Numbered from the stretch's first letter, positions 50,108-59,258 are shown. The stretch: 64,000 nt of DNA from Rhizobiales bacterium 65-79 (GCA_001896885.1 MKRJ01000046.1:1-64000), one strand, 5' to 3'. Notes: generated by a model not told the origin, from the sequence alone. Numbers and translations: made by a program.

Positions 50108-50134
50108 TTTTTTATCCTGGGTGATGGAACCAGT
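50105..50134 (-). promoter_or_regulatory. preQ1-I-like riboswitch overlapping the yhhQ start codon
   Basis: The minus-strand RNA reads CUGG-UUC-CAU-CAC-CCAG-G-AUAAAAAA-AUGA. P1 is CUGG/CCAG; the specificity C precedes CCAG; the tail AUAAAAAA is identical in length to the B. subtilis queC aptamer tail. P2 of the pseudoknot would be loop CAU (50126-50124) with the start AUG (50107-50105). The loop is shorter than in known members. The Shine-Dalgarno AGGA lies between P1 and the tail. Context (queuosine-precursor transporter) supports it. If functional, ligand binding hides both the ribosome-binding site and the AUG. Confidence 0.68.
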
Positions 50135-50165
50135 GCCTATGCGGGCCGAGTCGGCCGCGAGCGGA

Positions 50166-50465
50166 TCAGGCCGCTACGGCTTCGCCGGCCAGCTTCTTGG
50201 CGATCTGCTTTTTGAGCAGCCGGGCGCGCTGCGACAGTTCCTCGTTGCCCGCCTTCATCAGGTAGGCGTCGAGGCCGCCGCGATGCTCGACCGAGCGCAG
50301 CGCGTTCGCGGAAATGCGCAGGCGGACGCTCTGGTTGAGCGCCTCGGAGATCAGCGTGACGCTGACGAGGTTGGGCAGGAAGCGGCGCCGCGTCTTGTTG
50401 TTGGCGTGGCTCACATTGTTGCCGCTCATCACGGACTTGCCGGTCAGTTCACAGGTACGGGACAT
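50166..50465 (-). CDS. rpmB: Ribosomal protein L28
   Basis: 99-aa large-subunit protein L28. The start [20 protein letters not shown] and the [10 protein letters not shown] motif are typical; alphaproteobacterial L28 has this extended C-terminal tail. Divergent from the DUF3108 gene with a 229-base gap holding both promoters. Confidence 0.97.
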   Translation of the reverse strand: MSRTCELTGKSVMSGNNVSHANNKTRRRFLPNLVSVTLISEALNQSVRLRISANALRSVEHRGGLDAYLMKAGNEELSQRARLLKKQIAKKLAGEAVAA

Positions 50466-50694
50466 CTCGTTCGACCTTCGGTTACCTCTGGGCCATGGAC
50501 CAGTGCCGCACCGTTTGGCTTGGCGCGCGGGCAGGGTCAGGCGGCCTCATGGAAAGTTGGCGTTCCCATAGTGGCATTTCGCCGAACCGTCAAGACGCGA
50601 AGCGGCAGATGCGAAACCGCCGGACAATCCACAACTTTGCCGGAATCCCTGCTATAAGCAGGCGAAAGGGACACGTTTCGCAACCGGATCGCGC

Positions 50695-51495
50695 ATGACC
50701 GACCGTCTGGCCCGAACGGCCTCCTTGGCCGCCCCCCTCATTGCCGTCTTCTTCCTGCAGGCGCCCGGGACCGCCCTCGCCGCAGCGAAGAAATTCGTCG
50801 CCGATTATACCGTCTCGCTCTATGGCCTGACGCTGGCGCATACCAGCTTCACCAGCACGCTCGACGGTAACGACATTTCGATCGACGGCACCATCGCCAC
50901 CGCCGGCGTCGCCCGCATCATCGACGACACCAAGGGCACGACCACCGTGCGCGGCCATCTTTCAGGGGACGGGGTCACACCGGATTCCTTCGCCATCGCC
51001 TACAAATCCGGCAAGAAGAACAAGCGCACCGAAATCGATTTCACCGACGGCGCCGTCTCCCGCACCATGAACGAACCGCCGCTGAAGAAGCGCAAGAAGT
51101 GGGTGCCGCTTTCCGCCGACGATTTGAAGGCCGTGACGGACCCGCTCTCGGGCATCATGGTGCGGGCCGACAAGCCGGCGGATGTCTGCAACAAGACGCT
51201 CCGCTACTATGACGGCGAGCTTCGCGCCGACATCGCCTTCTCCTATGCCGGCAAGAAACCGCTTTCGATCCCCGGCTATTCGGGCGACGCCACGGTCTGC
51301 ATGGCCCGATTCACGCCGGTCGGCGGCTACCGACCGGGTAATTCGACCATCGAATACCTAAAGAACAAGGGCAAGATGACCATCGCCTTCGCGCCGATGG
51401 GTTCGACCGGCATGTTCGTGCCGGTCAGTGCCTCCGTCGGCACCAAGATCGGCACCGTCAGCGTCAGCGCCGACCGGTTGGAAGCGAAGCAATAA
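50695..51495 (+). CDS. DUF3108 domain protein, secreted
   Basis: 266-aa protein with a signal peptide (about 1-30, ending ALAAA). The mature protein is beta-strand-rich (FVADYTVSLYGLTLAHTSF) as in DUF3108, probably periplasmic or envelope-associated. Two Cys (DVCNKTL and TVCMARF) may form a disulfide. The start ATG 50695 lacks a clear ribosome-binding site. Conserved next to rpmB in Hyphomicrobiales. Function unknown. Confidence 0.85.
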   Translation: MTDRLARTASLAAPLIAVFFLQAPGTALAAAKKFVADYTVSLYGLTLAHTSFTSTLDGNDISIDGTIATAGVARIIDDTKGTTTVRGHLSGDGVTPDSFAIAYKSGKKNKRTEIDFTDGAVSRTMNEPPLKKRKKWVPLSADDLKAVTDPLSGIMVRADKPADVCNKTLRYYDGELRADIAFSYAGKKPLSIPGYSGDATVCMARFTPVGGYRPGNSTIEYLKNKGKMTIAFAPMGSTGMFVPVSASVGTKIGTVSVSADRLEAKQ

Positions 51496-51562
51496 AGCCG
51501 CATCGGGTCGCCGCGGCCGGGAGGCGGTGGCCGTTCGCGATAGTCCGAGCCTTTGCGGCCGC

Positions 51563-52330
51563 TCAGAAATTATCCTTGCGCTTGCGTATCTCGGCGAAAA
51601 CCTCCACGTCGACCGCCTTCGCCATGCCGAGCGTGTTGCGCACGCCGGCGTCGTGCCAGCGCAGGAACGGATTGGTCTCGAGTTCGCGCTCGATCGTCGT
51701 CGGCAGCGTCGGCTTGCCGGCTGCCCTGAGCTTGCGGATCTCCTCGGCGCGCGCGGCGAGCGCGCTGTTTCCGGGATCGATCGTCAGCGCGAAGCGGGCG
51801 TTCGCCTCGGTATATTCATGGCCGCAATAGACGCGCGTCGTGCCAGGCAGCGCCGCGAGCTTCTTCAGGGAGGCGAACATCGTCTCCGGCGGACATTCGA
51901 ACAGCCGCCCGCAGCCGAGCGCGAAAAGCGTATCTGCGGTGAAGACGACGCCGCTCTGCGGGAAATGATAGCTGACATGACCGGCCGTATGCCCCGGCGT
52001 ATCGATCACCCGCACCGGCTCGCCGCCGAAATGCAGCGTGTCGCCCCCGGCGACCTGCCTGTCGATGCCAGGGATCTTCGCCGCTTCCGCCTTCGGCCCG
52101 ATGATCGTCAGCCCGAATTTTTCCTTGAGCGCCAGATTGGCCTGCACGTGGTCGGTATGATGATGCGTCGTCAGGATGGTGCTCGGCTTCCAGCCGGTTC
52201 GCTCGATCGCCTTCAGGATCGGTCCTTCCTCGGGGGCATCGATGAGCGCGGTCTCGCCGCTCTCCCGGTCATGGATCAGAACGCCGAAATTGTCGCTCAG
52301 GCACATGAACTGCTCGATCTCGATCGCCAT
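51563..52330 (-). CDS. gloB: Hydroxyacylglutathione hydrolase (glyoxalase II)
   Basis: 255-aa metallo-beta-lactamase-fold enzyme hydrolysing S-lactoylglutathione to lactate and glutathione, the second step of methylglyoxal detoxification. The metal motif THHHTDH lies at 55-61, with later PGHTAGHVSYHFP, FTADTLFALGCGRLFE and YCGHEYTEAN. Start ATG 52330 follows AAAGGAG. Cytoplasmic. Divergent from the methyltransferase gene. Confidence 0.95.
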   Translation of the reverse strand: MAIEIEQFMCLSDNFGVLIHDRESGETALIDAPEEGPILKAIERTGWKPSTILTTHHHTDHVQANLALKEKFGLTIIGPKAEAAKIPGIDRQVAGGDTLHFGGEPVRVIDTPGHTAGHVSYHFPQSGVVFTADTLFALGCGRLFECPPETMFASLKKLAALPGTTRVYCGHEYTEANARFALTIDPGNSALAARAEEIRKLRAAGKPTLPTTIERELETNPFLRWHDAGVRNTLGMAKAVDVEVFAEIRKRKDNF

Positions 52331-52440
52331 CGATGTCTCCTTTCGTCGCCAAAGACATAGAGGGCATGCACCGTCCTGTCACCTACGGCTTCGTTGGGCC
52401 AATCTTGCCGTTCCCCGCGACCGCCGCTACCGTCCGGCCC

Positions 52441-53199
52441 ATGCACAGTGATATCGTCGACCTGCGCTCCTTCTATGCCTCGATGCTGGGCCGGCTGGCC
52501 GAGCGCTCGATCGCGATGGCGCTCGCTTCGGTCTGGGCGACGCTCGGCAATGAGAGGCTGGTCGGCCTCGGTTACGCGGTGCCCTGGCTGGAGCGCTTCG
52601 GCGCCGATGCCGAACGCGTCTTCGCCTTCATGCCGGCCGCGCAGGGCGCGGTGAACTGGCCGCCGAGCGGTCCGTCTGCGACGGCGCTCGTCTTCGACGA
52701 GGACCTGCCGCTGGTCGATTCATCGATCGACCGCGTGCTGATGGTCCATTCGCTCGAACATGCCGAGAACCCGCGCGAGACTCTGATGGAAATCTGGCGG
52801 GTGCTCGCGCCCGGCGGCCGCCTCGTCATCGTCGTGCCGAACCGCCGCGGCGTCTGGGCGCGCTTCGAGCACACGCCTTTCGGTACCGGCCGGCCCTATT
52901 CGCGCGGCCAGTTGACGGCGCTGCTCCGCGAGGCGAACTTCACGCCCGGTTCCTTTGCCGAAGCGCTGTTCTTTCCGCCAAGCGTCCATCGCTCGACCCT
53001 TCGGCTCTACCCGCTCTTCGAGCGCACCGGGCGCCGTTTCGGGCCGATGTTCGCAGGCGTGATCGTTGTGGAGGCGCAGAAACGCCTCTATCAGGGCCTG
53101 CCGGTCGCCGCCCGTGCGTCCCGCCGCGTCTTCGTGCCGGTCTTGACGCCGCAAGGGGCCGGCCGCTTGCGACCGGTCTCCCGCACGCCCGATCGATGA
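52441..53199 (+). CDS. Class I SAM methyltransferase (UbiE/Methyltransf_11-like)
   Basis: 252-aa protein with conserved rhizobial start MHSDIVDLRSFYASMLGR and a compact methyltransferase core: SSIDRVLMVHSLEHAENPRE and LAPGGRLVIVVPNRRGVWA. Motif I (Gly-rich) is weak. It is adjacent to gloB in many rhizobia, though a glyoxal link is only inference. An upstream in-frame extension to 52333 overlaps the gloB promoter and is rejected. Substrate unknown. Confidence 0.82.
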   Translation: MHSDIVDLRSFYASMLGRLAERSIAMALASVWATLGNERLVGLGYAVPWLERFGADAERVFAFMPAAQGAVNWPPSGPSATALVFDEDLPLVDSSIDRVLMVHSLEHAENPRETLMEIWRVLAPGGRLVIVVPNRRGVWARFEHTPFGTGRPYSRGQLTALLREANFTPGSFAEALFFPPSVHRSTLRLYPLFERTGRRFGPMFAGVIVVEAQKRLYQGLPVAARASRRVFVPVLTPQGAGRLRPVSRTPDR

Positions 53200-53306
53200 C
53201 GGGCTGACAGCGCCGCCTTTCGGAACCATATCCAGTTTCGTAGTGATGTCGGCGGAAGCGCAATAGTACTGCCCGCCGCTCGTGATCTCGCCGCAGGAAC
53301 ATCTCC

Positions 53307-55136
53307 ATGCCCGACAAGAAGCCGGAACCCGAAGACGCGAAGACGCCCAGCCAGCAACCCGAATACAGCCTGCGCGAGCAGATGACGATGATGATGCGGG
53401 CCTTCATGGCCTCGCCGCTCCGCAACAGGATATTCTGGCTGGCCGGCGGCATGCTCGCCATGATCCTCGCCATCGCGGCCGGACAGGTCATCCTCAACCG
53501 CTGGTACAGGCCCTTCTATGATGCCATCGAGCGCCGGGATTTTCCCGGCTTCGTCCAGCAGCTCCTCGTCTTCGCCGCCATCGCCGGCAGCCTGCTGGTG
53601 CTCAACATCGTGCAGACATGGCTGAGCCAGATACTCAAGCTCAGGCTGCGCGAGGGCCTGACGCTCGACCTGATCGGCGAATGGATGCAGGGACGGCGGG
53701 CCTTCCGGCTGGCCAATGCCGGGGCGATCGGCGTCAATCCCGACCAGCGTATGCACGAGGATTCCGGTCACCTGACCGATCTTTCCACGACGCTCGCGGT
53801 CGGGCTGGTGCAGTCGACCGTCCTGCTCTTCTCCTTCGTCGGCGTGCTGTGGTCGCTGTCGTCCGGATTCACCTTCCACGTATCGGGCCACAGCTTCCAG
53901 ATACCCGGCTACATGGTCTGGGCCGCCATCCTCTACGCCGCTTCCGCCTCATGGCTGAGCTGGCTGGTGGGACGGCCGCTGATCGGCCTCAACGGCGAGC
54001 GCTACGCGCGCGAGGCCGACCTGCGCTACTCGCTGGTGCGCGTCAACGAGCGCGTCGACGCGATCTCGCTCGCTGGCGGTCAGGCCGATGAACAGCGCCG
54101 GCTGCAACGCGACCTCACCGCGCTTATCGCCGTGCTGCGCAAGCTCGTCACCGCCAATATCCGCCTGGCATGGGTCACCGATGCCTATGGCTGGGTGACG
54201 ATCGTCGCCCCCATCATCATCGCCGCGCCCGTCTATTTCGCCGGCGACATGACGTTCGGCGGGCTGATGATGGCCGTGGGCGCCTTCAACCAGGTCCATT
54301 CCTCGCTGCGCTGGTTCGTTGCCAATATCGAAACCATCACCGACTGGCGCGCCACGCTGCTCCGTATCGCCGCCTTCCGCATCGCGCTCACGAAGACGGA
54401 CGACCTGCACGCGGTGGAAAAACAGATCGATTTCAAGCGAACCGCCAAGGACGAGATCGTGCTGGAAGGCGTCGAGATCGCCTCGCCGGGCGGCTGCACG
54501 AAACTGAAGGAAAAGCGCGTCAGGATCGCCGCCGGCAAGAAAGTGCTGATCACCGGAGATCCTGGAACGGGAAAGACGCTGTTCTTCCGCGCCATGGCCG
54601 GACTCTGGCCCTGGGGCAGCGGCCATATCGGCATGCCCGAGGAACAGACGGTCACGTTCGTTCCGCGCACGCCCTATTTCCCGCCGGGCACGCTGCGCCA
54701 GGCCATGTCCTATCCGCTCGGGGAAAAGTCCTTCGAGGATGCCGAACTGACCGGCGCCCTGAAGCGGGCGGGCCTCGACCGGCTCGCCGGCTCGCTCGAC
54801 CGCGAATCCCGCTGGGAACGCGAATTGAGCGATGACGAGCAGCACCAGCTCGCTTTCGCCAGGCTCGACCTCCACAGGCCCGACTGGGTCGTCATCGACG
54901 AGGCGCTCGACATGCTGGAGGGGGACGTCCGCAAGCGCGCGGTCTCGGTACTGGCCAAGCGGCTGAAGGATGCGACGATCCTCTACATCGGTCGCGCCGG
55001 CTTGGCCGACCGGCTTTTCTCGCGGACGCTCCATCTGGAGATGGACGCCGGCGGCCGTTCGCTGAAGCCGATGCGCGTGCCCTCGCCGCCCGGGAACGAC
55101 AAGCCGAAAGCCGAGGAGGCGAAGCAGCCAAGCTGA
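53307..55136 (+). CDS. YddA/BacA-related ABC transporter, membrane-ATPase fusion
   Basis: 609-aa single chain: a hydrophilic start, an ABC_membrane_2/SbmA-like domain with about six helices (40-330), and a nucleotide-binding domain (about 400-590). Walker A GDPGTGKTLFF and Walker B WVVIDEALD are intact. The signature loop is LSDDEQHQLAFAR instead of LSxGEQQ, and the switch position reads ILYIGRAG with no His. Thus ATP may bind but hydrolysis may be weak or regulated. The YddA/ExsE group imports or exports peptides, vitamin B12 or lipids. Start ATG 53307 has AGGA upstream. Confidence 0.85.
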   Translation: MPDKKPEPEDAKTPSQQPEYSLREQMTMMMRAFMASPLRNRIFWLAGGMLAMILAIAAGQVILNRWYRPFYDAIERRDFPGFVQQLLVFAAIAGSLLVLNIVQTWLSQILKLRLREGLTLDLIGEWMQGRRAFRLANAGAIGVNPDQRMHEDSGHLTDLSTTLAVGLVQSTVLLFSFVGVLWSLSSGFTFHVSGHSFQIPGYMVWAAILYAASASWLSWLVGRPLIGLNGERYAREADLRYSLVRVNERVDAISLAGGQADEQRRLQRDLTALIAVLRKLVTANIRLAWVTDAYGWVTIVAPIIIAAPVYFAGDMTFGGLMMAVGAFNQVHSSLRWFVANIETITDWRATLLRIAAFRIALTKTDDLHAVEKQIDFKRTAKDEIVLEGVEIASPGGCTKLKEKRVRIAAGKKVLITGDPGTGKTLFFRAMAGLWPWGSGHIGMPEEQTVTFVPRTPYFPPGTLRQAMSYPLGEKSFEDAELTGALKRAGLDRLAGSLDRESRWERELSDDEQHQLAFARLDLHRPDWVVIDEALDMLEGDVRKRAVSVLAKRLKDATILYIGRAGLADRLFSRTLHLEMDAGGRSLKPMRVPSPPGNDKPKAEEAKQPS

Positions 55137-55301
55137 AGCGAAGCCCTCGGCCGCCCGCCGCGTAGGGGGAAATTAACCGAAATGACATCGGATCGTTCCA
55201 CTTTCGTCGTATCGGTGACATGATTCTTCCCTAGCGTAACATCCGTAGGCGAAGGCAGGGTGGCCCTCATTCCGCCCGCCGGGAACGGAAAGGAGCGCGG
55301 G

Positions 55302-55574
55302 ATGAAGTCGATCCATGTTGTTTTCGGCGCAGCCGAATCCGAAGCCATGATCCGCGCGCACAACCTCGCCATCCATCAGTGCGACGCATTCGTTCACGAG
55401 ATCGAAACGGACGAGGACGTTCGCCTGGTAATGGCCAGCCACTATGACCGCTGCATCGCGACGTTGCGCGCAGCGAGCGAGGGGATGGCCCGCGACCGTA
55501 TGGCGGCAATGGCCGCCGCGGCGCAGTCGCCGCTCTGCGACGTGACCTTCGAGCCGGCCGTGTTGCGGCGCTAA
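55302..55574 (+). CDS. Small hypothetical protein (90 aa)
   Basis: 90-aa cytoplasmic-looking protein MKSIHVVFGAAESEAMIRAH and onward, no signal peptide or membrane helix, with Met/Ala-rich helical C-terminal half (GMARDRMAAMAAAAQ). ATG 55302 follows AAGGAG, a good ribosome-binding site, and codon use matches neighbours, so it is likely real. No family recognised. Confidence 0.65.
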   Translation: MKSIHVVFGAAESEAMIRAHNLAIHQCDAFVHEIETDEDVRLVMASHYDRCIATLRAASEGMARDRMAAMAAAAQSPLCDVTFEPAVLRR

Positions 55575-55668
55575 GCTTCGTAGTTCGGTTACCTCAAAGG
55601 TAATCGATCCGCATACGGCATCATGGGAATTTCCGTCTGGACAGACGATGTTCAGAAGGAGTTCCGAC

Positions 55669-55989
55669 ATGGTTGCATACGCCGTCGCCCACATGCGCCA
55701 GGTTACGATGGGACCGGCCATCGTCGAATATCTTCACCGTATCGACGCGACATTGGCGCCGTTCGGCGGCCGCTTCCTCGTCCATGGCGGCGAGTTCGAA
55801 CTGCTCGAAGGCGATTGGCCCGGTAATCTGATCGTCATCGAATTCCCGAACCGGGAAGAGGCCAAGGCCTGGTATGCCTCGTCCGCCTATCGCGAGATCG
55901 TAGCCCTCCGCACCAAAAACTCGCAGTCGGATGTCATCCTCGTCGACCGCATCGCCCAACCGCACAAGGCGACGGACGTGCTCGGCTAG
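55669..55989 (+). CDS. DUF1330 domain protein
   Basis: 106-aa ferredoxin-like-fold dimeric alpha/beta protein of the DUF1330 family: MVAYAVAHMRQVTMGPAIVE, then GGEFELLEGDWPGNLIVIEF and a conserved W/Y-rich AKAWYASSAYREI. ATG 55669 has AGAAGGAG upstream. Function unknown; homologues resemble antibiotic-biosynthesis monooxygenase-like folds. Confidence 0.88.
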   Translation: MVAYAVAHMRQVTMGPAIVEYLHRIDATLAPFGGRFLVHGGEFELLEGDWPGNLIVIEFPNREEAKAWYASSAYREIVALRTKNSQSDVILVDRIAQPHKATDVLG

Positions 55990-56013
55990 ACGAGGCCACG
56001 CCAACCGCCGGCA

Positions 56014-56961
56014 TCACGCCACCAGCGGCTGCACCTTCCTGCCGGCGCTCCCGATCTTCTCCATCTCGTAGGGCGTGGTCTGATAGACCTGGTTGATCCA
56101 GTTGCCGAAGAGAAGATGCGCGTGCGAGCGCCAGCGATTGAGCGGCTGCCGCTTCGGATCGTCGCCGGGGAAATATTCGTGCGGCACCCTGATCGACACG
56201 CCGGCCGCCACGTCGCGCTCGTATTCTTCCTTGAGCGAGGTGGAATCGTATTCGATGTGGTTGAACATGTAGAGCCTGTTGCAGTCGGCCTCGGTGACCA
56301 GACACGGTCCGGTCGCGTCCGACTCGATCAGGAGTTCGAGCGGCGAACCGACGGGGATGTCGGCGGCGCGCACCTCGGTCCACCGCGAGACCGGAATGGA
56401 GAAATCGTCAGAGAAGCCCGCCAGATAGGGCGAGGCAGGAGCGTTGTTGCGGTGGCGGAACACGCCGAAGGCCTTCTTTTCGAGCGTGTGCTTGGGAACG
56501 CCGTGGAAATGCCAGGCGGCCGCCATCGCGCCCCAGCAGATGAAGAAGGAGGAATGGACGTTGGTCTTCGTCCAGTCGAGGATGCGGGTCAGTTCCTCCC
56601 AGTAATTGACCTCCTCGAAAGGCAGGAGTTCGATCGGCGCGCCGGTGATGATGAAGCCGTCGAACTTGCGCGCCTTGACCTCCTCCCACGTCTGGTAGAA
56701 GGCGATCAGGTGCTCCTCCGGCGTATTCTTGGCCTTGTGGTTGCCGATGCGCACCAGGGTCAGCTCCACCTGCAGCGGCGTCGTGCCGATCAGCCGCGCG
56801 AATTGCGTCTCGGTGCGGATCTTGTTCGGCATCAGGTTGAGGAGACCGATCTGCAGCGGCCGGATGTCCTGGCGCAGGGCCGTCTTCTCGTCCATGACGG
56901 CGACGCCTTCGCGCGCTAGTACCTCGCGAGCAGGAAGCTGGTCGGGGATCTTGATCGGCAT
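56014..56961 (-). CDS. metA: MetA, homoserine O-acetyltransferase (predicted from Glu111)
   Basis: 315-aa acyltransferase that activates homoserine for methionine synthesis. Catalytic Cys142 (FICWGAM), His235/Glu237 (MFNHIEYD), and the GAPIELL motif place Glu at 111. In the MetA family Glu111 selects acetyl-CoA and Gly111 succinyl-CoA, so this enzyme should be an acetyltransferase in spite of usual succinyl annotations. The start is ATG 56961 ([10 protein letters not shown]) with GGAG about 8 bases upstream. A SAM-II riboswitch and a terminator precede it. Confidence 0.93.
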   Translation of the reverse strand: MPIKIPDQLPAREVLAREGVAVMDEKTALRQDIRPLQIGLLNLMPNKIRTETQFARLIGTTPLQVELTLVRIGNHKAKNTPEEHLIAFYQTWEEVKARKFDGFIITGAPIELLPFEEVNYWEELTRILDWTKTNVHSSFFICWGAMAAAWHFHGVPKHTLEKKAFGVFRHRNNAPASPYLAGFSDDFSIPVSRWTEVRAADIPVGSPLELLIESDATGPCLVTEADCNRLYMFNHIEYDSTSLKEEYERDVAAGVSIRVPHEYFPGDDPKRQPLNRWRSHAHLLFGNWINQVYQTTPYEMEKIGSAGRKVQPLVA

Positions 56962-56980
56962 CGCATACGCTCCAAAACAA

Positions 56981-57013
56981 AAAACCGGCCTTTGCCCTCG
57001 CAAAGCCGGTTCC
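56981..57013 (-). terminator. metA leader terminator (riboswitch expression platform)
   Basis: On the minus strand AACCGGC-TTTGC pairs with GCAAAG-(G)-CCGGTT (one bulge, 4-base loop), followed by TTTTTTG. It lies between the SAM-II aptamer and metA, so SAM binding probably favours termination, or the aptamer releases it. Confidence 0.82.
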
Positions 57014-57024
57014 GATGCAAACGG

Positions 57025-57077
57025 CCCTTTAGCGAGTTGTTTAACGTGGCTGCAAGCCGACCGGCCAAATCACCACG
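57025..57077 (-). promoter_or_regulatory. SAM-II riboswitch of metA
   Basis: Minus strand: CGTGGTGATTTGGCCGGTCG, then GCTTGCAGCCACGTTAAAC, then AACTCGCTAAAGGG. The conserved GGUGAUUUG, UUGCAGCCAC, GUUAAA and GCUAAA blocks match the alphaproteobacterial metA motif. P1 is CGTGG (57077-57073) with CCACG (57049-57045); GCUAAAGG forms the pseudoknot. It is followed by the terminator at 56981-57013. Confidence 0.93.
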
Positions 57078-57172
57078 GATCGATAGGGCTGTTTTTAGGG
57101 CGGCCCGGGCTTTGCGTCAACGGAAAAGCTCTGATAGAGGCGGGCGGCGACCTTCCTCCCGCGAGATGCGAC

Positions 57173-58267
57173 ATGCACGAGCGCCCGCAGCCGAGACCCG
57201 GCATCATGGACATCGAGGCCTATGTGCCGGGCAAGAGCACGGCGCCCGCCGGCGTCGCGAAGGTCCACAAGCTCTCGTCGAACGAGAACCCTCTCGGCCC
57301 CTCTCCGAAGGCGATCGAAGCCGCGCGTGAAGTCGCGACGCGCCTCGACGTCTATCCCGACGGGTCCGCCCGTCGCCTTCGCGAGACGATCGGAGAGGCG
57401 CATGGGCTCAATCCGGCAAACATCGTCTGCTCGAACGGGTCGGACGAGATCCTCGGACTGCTCGCGCAGATCTACCTGTCGCCCGGTGACGAGGCGATCT
57501 TCACCGAGCACGCCTTCATGGTCTACCGGATCTATGTCCAGGCGGCGGGCGCCATTCCGGTCGCCGTGGAGGAGACGGACGAGCGCGCCGATGTCGACGC
57601 CATCCTCGCCGCCGTCACGCCGCGCACCAGGATCGTCTTCCTCGCCAATCCCAACAACCCGACCGGCACCTACCTGCCCATCCAGGAAGTCCGCCGCCTC
57701 CACGCCGGCCTGCCGCCAAGCGTGCTTCTGGTGCTCGATGCCGCCTATGCCGAATATGTCCGCCGCAACGACTACGAGGCCGGCATCGAACTGGTCGCCG
57801 CCAATCAGAACGTCGTCATGACGCGGACCTTCTCGAAACTCGGCCTGGGGGGTGCCCGGCTCGGCTGGATGTATGCGCCGCTTGCCATCGTCGACGCAGT
57901 GAACCGGGTGCGTGGGCCCTTCAACGTCAACGCCACCGCGATCGAGGCCGGCATCGCTTCCATACGCGACCGCGAGCACGTCGCGCGCAGCGTCGCCCAC
58001 AACGAGACATGGCGGAACTGGCTGTCCGGAGAGTTTGAAAAACTCGGGCTGCGCGTGACCCCGAGCGTCGGTAATTTCCTGCTCGTCCACTTCCCCGAAG
58101 ACGGCCGTCACGGCGCCGCCGCCGCCGACGACTATCTCAGCCAACGCGGCTATATCCTTCGCCGCGTCACCGGCTACGGCTTTCCCAACGCGCTGCGCAT
58201 GAGCATCGGCACGGAAGAGGCCAACCGCGGTGTCGTTTCCGCGCTGGCGGAATTCCTGAGAGCATAG
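57173..58267 (+). CDS. hisC: Histidinol-phosphate/aromatic aminotransferase
   Basis: 364-aa PLP-dependent class I/II aminotransferase. PLP lysine Lys222 in [14 protein letters not shown]; substrate motifs [11 protein letters not shown] and NPNNPTGT. HisC paralogues next to a prephenate dehydrogenase gene usually act in tyrosine or phenylalanine synthesis as well as histidine. The start chosen is ATG 57173; a frame extending upstream overlaps the metA leader. tyrC begins 2 bases after the stop, so they form an operon. Divergent from metA. Confidence 0.9.
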   Translation: MHERPQPRPGIMDIEAYVPGKSTAPAGVAKVHKLSSNENPLGPSPKAIEAAREVATRLDVYPDGSARRLRETIGEAHGLNPANIVCSNGSDEILGLLAQIYLSPGDEAIFTEHAFMVYRIYVQAAGAIPVAVEETDERADVDAILAAVTPRTRIVFLANPNNPTGTYLPIQEVRRLHAGLPPSVLLVLDAAYAEYVRRNDYEAGIELVAANQNVVMTRTFSKLGLGGARLGWMYAPLAIVDAVNRVRGPFNVNATAIEAGIASIRDREHVARSVAHNETWRNWLSGEFEKLGLRVTPSVGNFLLVHFPEDGRHGAAAADDYLSQRGYILRRVTGYGFPNALRMSIGTEEANRGVVSALAEFLRA

Positions 58268-58269
58268 AA

Positions 58270-59220
58270 ATGGCCGAACCGCTTTTCGACAGAATAGCCC
58301 TTATCGGCATCGGCCTGATCGGCTCTTCGCTGGCGCGCGTCGTCCGCCGCGAGGGCATCGCCCGTCATGTCGCGATCTCGACCCGCAGCGCCGCGACGCT
58401 CGAGCGTGCCGAGGAACTTGGGCTCGGCGATTCCTATTCGACGGATCCCGCCGTCGCCGCAAGGGACGCCGATCTCGTCGTCGTCTCCGTCCCGGTCGGC
58501 GCTTCGGGCGAAGTGGCGGAAGCGATCGCGCCGGCGCTGAAAGCCGGCGCCATCGTCACCGATGTCGGCTCGACCAAGGGCTCGGTCATCGCGCAGATGC
58601 GGCCGAAACTTCCGGCGAACGTCCATTTCATCCCCGGCCATCCGCTGGCCGGTACGGAGAAATCAGGGCCGGACGCGGGATTCGCCGAGCTTTTCGAGAA
58701 CCGCTGGTGCGTCTTCACCCCGCTTCCGGGCACCGACCCGGACGCGCTGGAAAAGCTATCGGAATTCTGGCGCCGCTGCGGCTCCAACGTCGACACGATG
58801 GACCCGGATCACCACGACATGGTGCTCGCCATCGTCTCGCACCTGCCGCATATCATCGCCTATAATATCGTCGGCACGGCGGACGATCTGCAGACCGTCA
58901 CCAAGTCCGAGGTCATCAAATATTCCGCCTCCGGTTTCCGTGATTTCACCCGTCTCGCCGCCTCCGACCCGACCATGTGGCGCGATGTCTGCCTGCACAA
59001 CAAGGATGCCATCCTGGAGATGCTGGCGCGCTTCTCCGAGGACCTCGCCTCCTTGCAGCGCGCCATCCGCTGGGGTGACGGGGAGAAGCTCTTCGACCTC
59101 TTCACGCGCACGCGCGCCATACGCCGCTCCATCATCGAGGCGGGGCAGGAAGTAGACGTGCCGGATTTCGGCCGGCAGGTTCTGGCGCATCCGGAAAAGA
59201 GTGCGCCTCCGAAAGGCTGA
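58270..59220 (+). CDS. tyrC: Prephenate/arogenate (cyclohexadienyl) dehydrogenase
   Basis: 316-aa NAD(P)-dependent enzyme that makes 4-hydroxyphenylpyruvate or tyrosine. NAD motif GIGLIGSSLA at about 13-22; catalytic HPLAGTEKSGP and the HHDMVLAIVSHLPH segment are intact. Two-base gap to the aminotransferase gene indicates co-translation of an aromatic-amino-acid pair. Substrate preference (prephenate or arogenate) is not predictable. Confidence 0.93.
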   Translation: MAEPLFDRIALIGIGLIGSSLARVVRREGIARHVAISTRSAATLERAEELGLGDSYSTDPAVAARDADLVVVSVPVGASGEVAEAIAPALKAGAIVTDVGSTKGSVIAQMRPKLPANVHFIPGHPLAGTEKSGPDAGFAELFENRWCVFTPLPGTDPDALEKLSEFWRRCGSNVDTMDPDHHDMVLAIVSHLPHIIAYNIVGTADDLQTVTKSEVIKYSASGFRDFTRLAASDPTMWRDVCLHNKDAILEMLARFSEDLASLQRAIRWGDGEKLFDLFTRTRAIRRSIIEAGQEVDVPDFGRQVLAHPEKSAPPKG

Positions 59221-59258
59221 CCACTATAGCTGGAGCCTTTCAGGCAAGGCGGAAGGCT

